A stretch of DNA of 64,000 nt from Edolisoma coerulescens (lineage: Eukaryota > Chordata > Aves > Passeriformes > Campephagidae): assembly GCA_013397115.1 (NCBI GenBank), contig VWZW01005522.1, positions 2,480,001 through 2,544,000 on the forward strand, read 5' to 3'. The notes under the pieces were generated by a model. The model made no database searches, was not told the origin of the DNA, and saw only the letters and a list, made by a program, of their open reading frames with translations. The position numbers and the translations under genes are program-made. Each line of letters starts with the position of its first letter. Positions within the stretch are counted from its first letter, which is position 1. This document shows positions 26,179 to 35,326 of the stretch, in pieces.

Positions 26179-27242
26179 CATAGAATCATAGAATATGCTG
26201 AGTTGGAAGGGACCCATGAGGATCATTGAGTCCAACTCCTGGCCCTGCACAGGACTCCCCAAGACTCCCACAATGTGCCTGAGAGCATTTTCCAAACCCT
26301 TCTTGATCTCTGTCAGGCTTGGTGCTGGGACCACTTTCCTAGGGACCCTGTTCCAGTGCCCAGCCACCCTTTGGGTGAAGAAGCTTTTTTTGGTAACCAA
26401 CCTAAACCTCTCATGACACAGCTTCATTCTGTTTTTTTCAAGTCCTGTCACTGGAGACAAGAGTGAAGAGATCAGTGTCTGCTCCTCCTCTTCCCCTCAC
26501 AAGGAAGTTGTAGACTGTCATGAGGTCTCCCCTTCTCCAGGCTGAACTGAGCAAGTGACCTCAGCTGCTCCTCATGCAGCTTCCCCTCAAGGCCCTTCAC
26601 CATTTTCATAGCCCTCCTCTGGACACTCTCTAGTAGTTTAACAGGTTTTTTATATTGTGGCACCAAAACTGCACACAAGACTCGAGGTGAGGCTGCCTCA
26701 GTGCAGAGCAGAGCGGGACAATCCCCTCCCTTGCCCGGCTGGCGATGCTGTGCCTGATGCCCCCCAGGACAGGGCTGGCCCTCCTGGCTGCCAGGGCACT
26801 GCTGACTCCTGTTCAACTTGCCACAGATCAGGACTCCCGGGTCTCTTTCCATGGCACTGCTTTCCAGCATCTCATTCCCCAGTCTGTCCATACATTCAGG
26901 GTTGCCCTATCTCAGGCACACAACCGGACACTTTTCCTTGTTGGATTTCATATGGTTTGTGATTGCCCATCTCTCTGATTTGTTAAGGTCTCTCTTTGGG
27001 GCCTCTCTGCCCTCAAGGGAGTCAACAGCTCCTCCCAATTTAGTGTCCCTGGCAAACTTATTTAGTAATTGTTCGAGGCCTGTGTCCAAGTCATTAAAGA
27101 AGATGCTGAAGAGCACAGGGCCAAGGATGGGGCCCTGCAGAACCCCACTGGTGACAGTCTGATGTCACCCCATTTACTGTAACTCTTTGTGCCCCACCTG
27201 TCAGCCAGTTGCTCACCCAGTGCGTAGCATGGTTATCTGGCT
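26179..27242 (-). mobile_element. 5'-truncated CR1 LINE with RT remnant
   Basis: The clearest retrotransposon in the window, read on the minus strand. The 5' part (about 27240 to 26907) encodes the RT stretch with blocks like W-L-T-G-G-A-Q-R-V-T-V-N-G-V-T-S, G-P-V-L-F and F-N-D-L-D. A frame change falls between the first two blocks. The active-site block reads K-F-A-R-D-T-K-L instead of FADD, so a catalytic Asp is replaced by Arg. Further on (26891-26472) come V-K-L-L-E-S-V-Q-R-R-A and the R-P-H-D-S-L-Q-L-P block. The last frame (from about 26460) carries R-F-R-L-V-T-K-K-S-F-F-T-Q-R-V, H-W-N-R-V-P-R and A-L-R-H-I-V-G typical of the ORF2 C-terminus. The element ends at 26179 in two ATTCTATG-type units. 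About 1.06 kb remains of an element usually near 4.5 kb. It is not capable of moving. Confidence 0.95.
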
Positions 27243-29303
27243 GAGTGCTGGACAATACACAAGAGCTCTAACTGTTACTACTGTTTTTTATTCTTGGAAT
27301 CAAGAACTAGAAGAAAGACAAATGTAACAGTGTTGCTCATCTCTGATTTTACTAATTGGAATATTAATTCCCCTGAGTAACTTGGATATTTGAGAATATC
27401 TTAGGTCAAAGTAGTACTTGCGTAAGAAAAATGGTACTTAACAATCATTGCAGATAAACACAAGATAAGGATATCTTCTTTTATTAGATGGCCATTTTTT
27501 AAATATCTGACATAATAAACATTTCACTTACATCTTCTATCAAAATCTAACACAGTCTAGATGGAGACAACCAATTCTCATTATTTCTTTAAAAAGAACC
27601 AAATGAAACTAAAGGACAAAAACATAATTCTTGCATCAGGTAAATCTATCAAAATCTTGGGAAACCTATTTCTGGCAGAATGCAGGAGTTTACTAGTCTG
27701 AATTCTTGAAATGAGTTATTATTCTCTACAACCAAGTGGAGTTACTCTGCAATAATTGAGTGTCATTATATTAAACATGCTGAGATGCTCCAAGTTGTAA
27801 TATCTGCGTAATAAACCAATTTACATAACATGATAGTTTAATCAAGACATTCTGAGCATCAAATATATTTTCATCATCTTTCTTTCAGTTGACATGTCTC
27901 TCTAACTTCTCTTTTCCCAGTGAAAGTCCATTATCCACTAAGAAGATTAGCTAAATCCATTTTTTTGCCTGGTTTCAAAAAAAAGCTCATAAGGATACAA
28001 CTAATCAAAGTGTACTGGCATAATGGAAAGTGCATTCTACTGTCTTTTATCTTGGGAAGTTTTATGGTAAGCTTTTTCTTTTGCCATAGATTTTTTTTTA
28101 CTGAGTTCTTTTGTTCTAAGTTTGACTTAAGAGCCAACAATTCAAGCAAAGCATGATGGTTGTTCTCCATTTCCTCCTTGTCCAGCTCTCTTCTCCATTA
28201 TGGAAACTGTAGAGTCCTTGTCCAGGCAGGCTATAGAGGAATGTCACACTCATTTCAGGTTTGGGGTGCTGGATGGAGGAGTGGAGTCAGAACCTGTGTT
28301 TCTCCTACTGTTCTGCACTCCTGTTATCATGCAGAAAACTAGAGAAGCCGCAGGGTCCTGTCACCTGTTACCTAGTACTAGATTGTAAAATACAAATATG
28401 TAGTCACTAATTCCCTTTAACACCCAAACTACTGTTTACACAATATACTGTATGTTTTGTTTCTCCATGCTTCCTAAACTAAAATTAAGATTTAATTGTA
28501 TCAAATATGTCCAAAGTGAGAGTGTCAATATAGCCATCTCCATAACACTGTAAGACACCTTGATGTATTTCATGATGAGAACTAGAAAGGTCATGGCCTA
28601 GCACTGCCTAGAGCATTACATACAGTTCACATCCCAAGGGAAAATAAATTTGAATTACTACGTTTCAGTGCTTATTCTGGATTTAAGTCTTACAGGATCT
28701 GGCTTTTTTTTCTGTCTCTGTCATGTCAAAACTTGCCATTAGGTGACTGGAAACATCAAGAAAATCCATGTACTTGAATGCAAGTCTCTTCTTTCCGTCA
28801 CTGAGTCAGTATTCCCATGGAGCTCAGCTCAGCACTGTCTCCTACAGCATTAACATTTCAGAGGACAACTCACAGTTTAGCTAGCAGAAAGATAAGCTGT
28901 TAGGTGAGTCTTTTTGAAATCTCCAGACTCACCAGAAAGACTTATGAACCAGATTATACTAGGAAGATTCATGGGCTCCAGCAAATTCACAGCCCGAAGG
29001 CAATAATGTTTTTTCATCTGCTGGCTGAAGAAATAAGGAACTGATGAATAATTGCCCTTGCTGATCAGTCTCAGTGACAAACTTCAAGAAACAAATGGAT
29101 TCCAATTACTAGTCATGTTCTTCAATGCACTCCTAGAACGTCTGAAATCCAGAAAGGGGTATGAGCGTGCTGTACATAGCAGAAAAAACCAAAAACTCCA
29201 CTAGAATCTATATAAAGGTCATAAGCAGACTTTAAGTACAAGCCCCATGATATTTTTTTTTCAGTTAGTACTCAAATCTTTAAAAACATCGGCTGTATGT
29301 ACT
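27243..29303. other. Gene-free AT-rich sequence
   Basis: About 2 kb between the CR1 and the first copy of the duplicated block. No gene or named repeat was recognised. The open frames (78 and 79 codons on opposite strands at 27920-28170) cover the same low-complexity bases and look accidental. Confidence 0.55.
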
Positions 29304-29860
29304 ATTTTAGTACGGTTGTCTGTACTGCATTTGGAATTAAATGGTGACTGCAAGGAAACTTAATGAGCTGTAAACTGGATGGGCATTTTTTGTGTTTTGT
29401 ATCTGTTCTTCTTATTGACCACTTTTGGAATGCATTATGATTTTTCCATATGTTTTCATGCTCTTCAACCTATTCATTTCCCTGTGTGAACAGCACCTTG
29501 ATATGTGTATGCAACTCCACCCCATGGCACATGAGGTTTCTTCCAACACTTTTGGAAATAAAATTGTAGCTCTAGAAATTCCTTAAACATTGCCTACTTT
29601 TCTTGAAAATATGAATCTTTTCAAAGAAATATTAGCTACTCCTTTCAGTCTAACACTGTGATTTAAATCTCATCTATTTCTTATTCTGAAGATTTATGTA
29701 ATCTGGATTGTGCTGGAACAGCTTAATGGTCAGATACTCGTGTCCTAGACTGTGAAGAGACAGTGCTAATGGTTGTTTCAGAAAGACTGGAAGTTCACAG
29801 TTATTCAAAAGCACATTTTCAACTCATATATTCTGCTAACAGCAATTGCAGAGGATTGTT
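29304..29860 (+). repeat. Direct-repeat copy 1, unrecognised sequence
   Basis: About 557 bases that recur in the same orientation at 31450-32037. Matching landmarks in order are TGCATTTGGAATTAAATGG, CTTCAACCTATTCA, TCTTCCAACACTTTTGGAAA, GCTCTAGAAATTCCTTAA, AAATCTCATC.ATTTCTTATT, ACAGTGCTAATGGT and AACAGCAATTGCAGA. By eye about four bases in five agree, with several indels. A short frame at 29467-29586 (39 codons then TAA) is conserved in length in the other copy apart from one codon. No LTR ends, target duplication, A tail or known element was recognised. It may be half of a local duplication or one member of an unnamed dispersed family. Confidence 0.85.
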
Positions 29861-30876
29861 AGGAATCACATCTTTAAAATACATCAGCAGAATCTAAGAC
29901 AGATGTTATTTGCAGGCATACAATTAAACTGAGCCAGCATGATGGCTCTCATGTCAACTGGAAAGACTGCAACAGAACTGGCCAAGCTGATTGAAAGGTG
30001 ACCAGCTAACAGTTTTTTTATAGTTTGAGATGGAAACTATTTCACTGGAAAAGAAAAGGACTGAACGGCAATCGCGTTTTCCATTAAGCATGCCTTTTAA
30101 CAGAACAGGTGAAATTCAAATTCTGGAAGAGAGAGTAATTTTTTAGCATGCAGATCTATGTATATTCCAAGGACTTCAGCCTTTATGAAATGTCACAGGA
30201 TTGGAAAGAAACTATTACACTGTGTTGCACTCACTGTGCTCCCCAGATAATTTACATTCTTGGAAAGAAAAACAATTTAGATGTTAAGAAAGAAACATGA
30301 CAGAGTAAAGAATAAGACAATATTTTTGAGCAACAGAATAAGTGGGATGGAAAAGATGGGGATAAAATAAGCATGAATCTCAACTCTATTCTGTCTTAGT
30401 AGAGACTCTCTTAGGGGATATTGGATTATATTCCCTCTATCAGTGTCAACTTTACAGTTAAGATAACTTTCTTCACCACTGGCATCAAATCATACTGTTC
30501 AAATGTACTGTATGGGTTTGTGGTCAATCCTGAAGAGACTTTCCAAAGCAAAAATTCCAGTTTGCATATTGCCAACATGAGTATATTTCATGGGCTGAAA
30601 TAAAATGCCTGTCACAGGCCTGTGTTTCACCTGAGCAGCCTTTTCCTCTTTAACATTGACTCCTTAAAGCTGCTCCTTCAGTCCGGTTTGTCATCAGTGC
30701 ACTGATTTAGCAAAGTTTATTTTTATATTCCTGCAGTCACACAGGAAATATTTTATCTCCTCTGTCCCAAAGATGGGTAGCAGGGCCAGGAGAAAAACAA
30801 ATTCTATGCATCTGACTCAGAACCACGTTTTAGAAGTTCTACTCACCTTCCTCTAGAACAAAATCGACTATCACCC

Positions 30877-30895
30877 TGCAGCAGCAGCAGCAGCT
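30877..30895. repeat. Short CAG/GCA triplet repeat
   Basis: About six GCA triplets flanked by CTG, giving a self-complementary CTGCAG...CAGCTG arrangement. No open frame of note runs through it. Confidence 0.7.
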
Positions 30896-31159
30896 GTTTC
30901 CAGAAATCTGCAAGTGTCTTCAAGATCGTACATTGGCTTTTCATGCTTGGCTGGTAAATTAAAGTGGGGGTTATCTTTACAGTCAAACTAAAGCCTTTAA
31001 ATTGCTATGAAAAAGAGGTCCATATCCAGCCATGTCTCCTAGTCTTCAATCCAAACTTGGGCTTTGTATCATGCATACTCAGCAGGACACATCTCTTCAT
31101 ATCTTCCTCTGGAGATGTTATTCTAACTCACAGATACCTTCCTTCTGACTGGTAGTTAA

Positions 31160-31292
31160 TCATAGAATCACAGATTGATTTGGGTTGGAAGGGACCTTAA
31201 ATTAGATCATCTGGTTCCAAACCCCTGCCATGGGCAGAGACATTTTCCATTAGACCAGGTTGCTCAAAGCCCGGTCCAACCTGACCTTAATT
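31160..31292 (-). mobile_element. CR1 LINE 3' end
   Basis: On the complement this is a well-preserved CR1 3' terminus. The CATAGAATCACAG tail is followed by TTTGGGTTGGAAGGGACC, the GATCATCTGGTTCCAA block, CCCCTGCCATGGGCAGAGAC and AGACCAGGTTGCTCAAAGCC. It belongs to the subfamily with the 'CCATGGGCAG' spacer, unlike the CR1 at 26.2 kb. It lies between the two copies of the duplicated block and is not present beside copy 1, so it inserted after the duplication or outside the duplicated unit. Confidence 0.9.
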
Positions 31293-31449
31293 TTTATCAG
31301 CTTAAGGAATTCACTTATCTTGCAGACACTCATTTAAACTTCCATTGACATTTTCTGGTATTTCCAAATGGACATCTGGTTGGATACCTCTAAATACAAG
31401 TCACCTACTAGAAGGTTTGTTACAGGCAGGAAAATTTTCAGAATCCAAA

Positions 31450-32037
31450 ATTTTAGCACAGTTATCTGTATCGCATTTGGAATTAAATGGTAACTGCAGG
31501 GAAACTGAATGACCTGTAAACTGCAGAGGCATATTTTGTGTTGTCTACTTCTTATCCTTACTGACAACTTTTGGAATGAATTATGCTTTTTTCCATATGC
31601 TTTTGGGCTCTTCAACCTATTCAATTCCCTGTGTGAGCAGGACCTTGGTATGCATATTCAACTTCATACTATGAGGCACTGCAAGATTTCTTCCAACACT
31701 TTTGGAAACAAACCTGTGGCTCTAGAAATTCCTTAAGCAATGTCTGTCCTATAAAAAAGAATTTTTTAAAAGAAATCTTAGTTACTGCTCTCAGTCTAAG
31801 ACTGTAATATAAATCTCATCCATTTCTTATTTTGAAGATTTATGTGATCTAGATTGTTCTGGAACAGTTTAATAGTCATCTCCTAGACCGCGAAGACACA
31901 GTGCTAATGGTATTTCAAAAGGGCTGGAAGTTCACTGTTGTACAAAAACACATTCACAAAAAGATGGAAAGGACTTTAAATTGAGCTAATCTATTTCAAA
32001 TCCCATAGTCTTCTAACAGCAATTGCAGATAATTGTT
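31450..32037 (+). repeat. Direct-repeat copy 2, unrecognised sequence
   Basis: Second copy of the block at 29304-29860, same orientation, about 2.15 kb downstream. It is longer mainly because of an extra stretch at about 31964-32010. The short frame corresponding to the one in copy 1 lies at 31614-31736 (40 codons then TAA) and, read from an upstream ATG at 31509, extends to 75 codons. The two peptides share the tail S-S-N-T-F-G-N-K-x-V-A-L-E-I-P. I do not recognise the peptide in any family. Sequence on either side of the copies does not obviously match, so the repeat boundaries look real. Confidence 0.85.
31964..32010 (-). mobile_element. Possible CR1 scrap inside copy 2
   Basis: The extra stretch in copy 2 contains GATGGAAAGGACTTTAAATT followed by GAGCTAATCTATTTCAAATCCC. 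This resembles the CR1 3' block that normally reads GTTGGAAGGGACCTTAAAG then ATCATCTAGTTCCAACCCC. It is absent from copy 1. At under 50 bases the assignment is tentative. Confidence 0.4.
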
Positions 32038-32315
32038 TTAGAGTAAGGTAGGACTTAAGAGAGCTCAGTGTAAAGACGTTAAAACTGTAACAGCTGTTTG
32101 GCAGGTTTGGTTGGTAGTGCACTGAGAAAAACCTAACAAGTTTAAGTAAGTCTTTTTTTGATTTGCCACTTCTTTCATATTGTCATAAGGCGGTAAGCAA
32201 TGGAGAGGCATAACAAAAATCAGAAAGCAACGGAGAAATAAAATCTGGCAATGGGCTGGCAAAAAAACCCCAAAATCTCTCTTTATGATTCATCTCTACC
32301 ACAGTGACTGAACTC

Positions 32316-32817
32316 TGTTGTCCTGATTTTGTCAGGAATAGAGTTCATTTTTTTTCTCTGTAGCTCGTGCATTGCTGAATTTTGGATTCAGTATGAGAAT
32401 AATGTTGATAACATACTGATACCCTAAGTCAAGGACATTTCAGTTTTCCATGCTCTGCCAATGCACAAGAAGCTGGAAGGGAGCATTACCAGGACAGCTG
32501 ATCCAAACTGGCAAGAGGGATATTCCATAAAAGAGAATGTCATGCCCAGTACATAAACTGTGGGAGTTAGCTGGAAGAGAGAGCTGGTCACAATTCAAAG
32601 ATGGGATCTTGGCATCACTGGCAGGGTAGTAAACAACATCATCCCTTTTTTTCCTTTGGTTTTACCTCTCAATTTTTAAAATTACTATTATTATTATCCT
32701 ATTTTATTCCAATTATTAAACTGTTTTCATCTTAACCCGCAGGTTTTACTTTTGATTGCCAGAAGTGAGCAAATGACTGCTTGGTTCTTAGTTGTTCACT
32801 GGGATTCAACCATGACA
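32316..32817 (+). mobile_element. Solo LTR of avian ERVL type
   Basis: About 500 bases that run from TG to CA and follow the layout of ERVL LTRs in birds. Near the start are GATTTTGTCAGGAATAGAG, then TTTTGGATTCAGTATGAGAA and TAATGTTGATAACA. CTAAGTCAAGGA, GCTGATCCAAACTGGC and GGGATATTCCATA come next. The 3' part has a CATCATCCC/TTTTCC region, ATTAAACTG, CTTAACCCGCAGGTTTTACTT, and an end block GAAGTGAGC...GCTTGGTTCTTAGTTG ...CATGACA. No gag/pol sequence or primer-binding site follows, so the provirus has been reduced to one LTR. A matching 5-base target duplication is not visible, which fits its age. It is a relic; whether it still has promoter activity cannot be read here. Confidence 0.85.
32683..32699. 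repeat. Short ATT triplet run in the LTR
   Basis: Five ATT-like triplets within the ERVL LTR, where the family is usually T-rich. Simple-sequence growth inside the LTR. Confidence 0.5.
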
Positions 32818-33674
32818 TATGTGAATTTCCAACTTGGCCATTTTATTTTATTTGGTTTGGAAAGTTATCTCTTACTGTCTCCTGATACAAAAGCTTTTCT
32901 AAAGAATGCCCTTAAGAAATAATTTATCTGAAACTTTGATTAGCTTTAATTGCTAGAAAATTTTAGCTACATGAAATAATGCTGAATAAATTATTATTAG
33001 ACAAATAGAAGAAATTGTGGATGATCTGATCTGTTACTAAAAAAAGAAAATTTATATTGTCAACTTTTGCATCTGAAGGCAACAGTCTAAAGATTGAACC
33101 TACATGAAGAGCTTCTCTGTGAGAATTCAAATATGCCTGAGATGTAAATACACCTTGGTATTTTGTTGATTCATCAGGCTGCTTTTGATCTTAAATTGTG
33201 ACTTTCTCATTTTATACATAGGATGATGAGTTGTCCAGTTTTTTAACTAGCCCATGGAATAGATTTATTTCCTGCAGTAGATATTGCTGAGGATATTAAG
33301 ATGCTGAATTGTCATGGTAACAAGAAGCAAGTACTAGCTGATAGAATAGAGATAGGCTTGTATTAACCTTGGTATCAATATTTACAAATGCATTAGATTT
33401 TGAATATTTTTGGTTCCTTTTATGAATAATACTCTGAGGTAGTTTATGTTACATAGTAAATTTACTATCCATGCATTTTAAGGGGTAGTAAATTTCAGAG
33501 GAACAAGTGTTTTATTTTTATATGTGGAGAATAATGCAACTGTGTATGAAGAATAGTATGATTGAACAACTAGTACAGCAGACTTTAATCTGACATTGAA
33601 TTAAAGTGTGCAACTTTAGGTGAAGGAGGCACTAGCGTTCATGGTCTCTAATTGGTGATACAATCATTAGCAGG

Positions 33675-34040
33675 TGTGTGAATGGACACATATATGTTAC
33701 CAGGGCAACCACCAAACCTCAGCCAAGATGCAAAGAGTAGATTTATCTCATTACCTCACTAACAATGCTGGGCAGCAGAGGCACACGGGGACATGGGCTC
33801 CGTTTGGCCTAGTTCATCCCAGCAGAGACACACAGGGACACGGGCTCCATTTGGCTTAGTTCATCTCAGCAAACAGAGACACAGGGACATGGGCTCTATT
33901 CAGCTTAGTTCATCCCAGCAAACTGAAACACACAAGGACACGGGCTCTGTTTGGCCTAGTTCATCCTGTGGGGGGGTTGCTGCCTGCCTCCTTGGAATAA
34001 AAAGCTACGGGCATGTCTGAGAGTCTCTTATCTCTCCACA
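33675..34040 (+). mobile_element. LTR-like block with internal minisatellite
   Basis: Begins TGTGTGAATGG and ends CTCTCCACA, so it could be a TG...CA LTR of about 366 bases. Support is an AATAAA signal at 33996-34001 followed by GCTACGGGCATGTCTGAGAG and a short CT-rich stretch, which is the R-U5 arrangement of many avian retroviral LTRs. Most of the 5' half is a four-unit tandem repeat. No target duplication or primer-binding site was found at the proposed ends, so the boundaries are provisional. It could instead be another kind of 3'-processed element. No internal retroviral sequence adjoins it. Confidence 0.45.
33773..33968 (+). repeat. Minisatellite, four units of about 48 bp
   Basis: Four tandem units starting at about 33773, 33821, 33868 and 33917, with lengths near 48, 47, 49 and 52. 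Each reads AGCAGAGACACA-type, then GGGACA(C/T)GGGCTC, then TTTGGC(C/T)TAGTTCATCCC. Units differ at several positions and units 3 and 4 carry an extra AAAC near their start, so the array is not freshly expanded. A frame open through most of it gives the repeated peptide G-H-G-L/G-T-R-A-P-F-G-L-V-H, best seen as a by-product of the tandem structure. Confidence 0.9.
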
Positions 34041-34972
34041 GGAATTCTTCTCAAAACAGAGGATGCACAACACTGGGCATAAGAAGTGACGTTTTCCCAC
34101 ACAGGCTTTTTTAGCGTTCCCAAATACAGGGTCACTTTGAAGCTATTCCCTCATCCTCGCCAAATCTTCTGGTTTTAAGCCTTTCCTCCCAACAGCAAGT
34201 TTCCTTTTCTGATCACTGACATGGTCAACAGCTCGTGTACCTGCTGGTTAAAGTTTTCCCTGCTTCTTTCTCTCTGCTGCATAAAAGCCTGAATATATCG
34301 TCTTCTCTTTTCTTTTCTGGATACAGAAAAATAAAGTCTGCTTTTAACAGCTGTTCAAGATGCCATGTGCTTTTGAAAGTAATGGTTGATAACACCCATG
34401 GCTGTGAAAATGATAAATTTTCCAAGCCAGAACACATATGCAAATTCTGCTAAACTTGGTGGTTTCTTTGTGTTTGATGTCATGCTTGTTCAGAACATTT
34501 GTTTGGAGCAGGAATCCTTTACCTGGCCACCAAAATACTCTTGGTTTTGCTCATCCAAAGCCATCATCAAACATGGGAAATATGCCCTGCATTATTTGTA
34601 AAGCAAACATTCAGGTAAACAAAATAGAAAATTACTTAACAATCTCTTAGAAAAAGGTAGAGGCCAAACATATCGGCTATTTGTCTAAGGTAGAGAGGAA
34701 ATAAATTAAAAGATACACTAAAACTATAAACACTTTACACAGAAGCTGTGAAAAAGAAAAATCCATGCAATATATGTAAGAAAATGTACATAGCTTTATG
34801 CTATTTTTCTGAGTTTACAGTCTTCCATGGCTCTAGGAGGTACATTTTCTAGGAAAGTCGCCGCCCAAAATCTTTGCTTTATTGCCCTGTCAACTACGAG
34901 ATGAGGAAGCCCTGCTGTGTCCTAACTTCTTGGTAAAGCACATTCTTGGACTCTTCTCTTGCACTGCCAGCG

Positions 34973-35325
34973 TGTCTCGGTTTGAGACAAGTTTGGGAGG
35001 AAAATGCTCCAGAATGAACATCTGCCCTGTCAGGGTTTGAGATAAATTTGGAGGAAAATATTTTTTGATAGAAGGCAGGTTACAACCGCCTCTCTTCTAC
35101 TAGGTTCGGGAAAGAAATATTTTTCGGAGGAATGTGAAAAGGGAGGAAAAAAACTTATTTATTTAACAAACACACAGGAAAGGAATAATAATGCTAAATA
35201 ATAAAATTTCTCGCTTTGGAGAGAACTTGGTAAATTTAAAGTTTTTTTGTGGGTGTGGCTCTCTCCGGAGCTGGGTCGGTATGGGGGTGCCCCCCTGGGC
35301 CCCCTGTGTGGGGGAAAATGCCACT
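34973..35325 (+). mobile_element. Endogenous retrovirus LTR, 3' truncated
   Basis: Starts TGTCTCGGTTTGAGACAAG, the kind of opening shared by many songbird ERV LTRs. A second, similar stretch (GTCAGGGTTTGAGATAAATT TGGAGGAAAA) begins about 55 bases later. Further on are AACTTATTTATTTAACAAAC, GGAATAATAATGC, TAAATAATAAAATTTCTCGC and TTTGGAGAGAAC, in an order I recognise from passerine LTRs. The block stops after a C/G-rich, self-complementary segment (35281-35326) with no CA end, primer-binding site or internal region, so the 3' part is missing. It is a non-coding relic. No gene near it is known to be under its control. Confidence 0.65.
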
Positions 35326-35326
35326 G
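35281..35326. repeat. G/C-rich self-complementary segment
   Basis: Contains GGGGGTGCCCCCC and then GGGCCCCC...GTGTGGGGG, giving nested short inverted repeats in otherwise AT-rich DNA. It sits at the broken 3' edge of the LTR and may mark the truncation point. Confidence 0.55.

Noticed and set aside
26195..27162. Several plus-strand frames of 63-114 codons
   Set aside because: They are antisense shadows of the CR1 reverse transcriptase on the minus strand.
29304..32037. Duplicate pair as the two LTRs of one provirus
   Set aside because: The copies do not share TG...CA ends, there is no primer-binding site after copy 1, and the 1.6 kb between them holds no retroviral coding sequence.
33674..34020. 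Frames encoding a repeated peptide
   Set aside because: The repetition comes from the minisatellite; the frame begins in LTR-like sequence and has no protein features.
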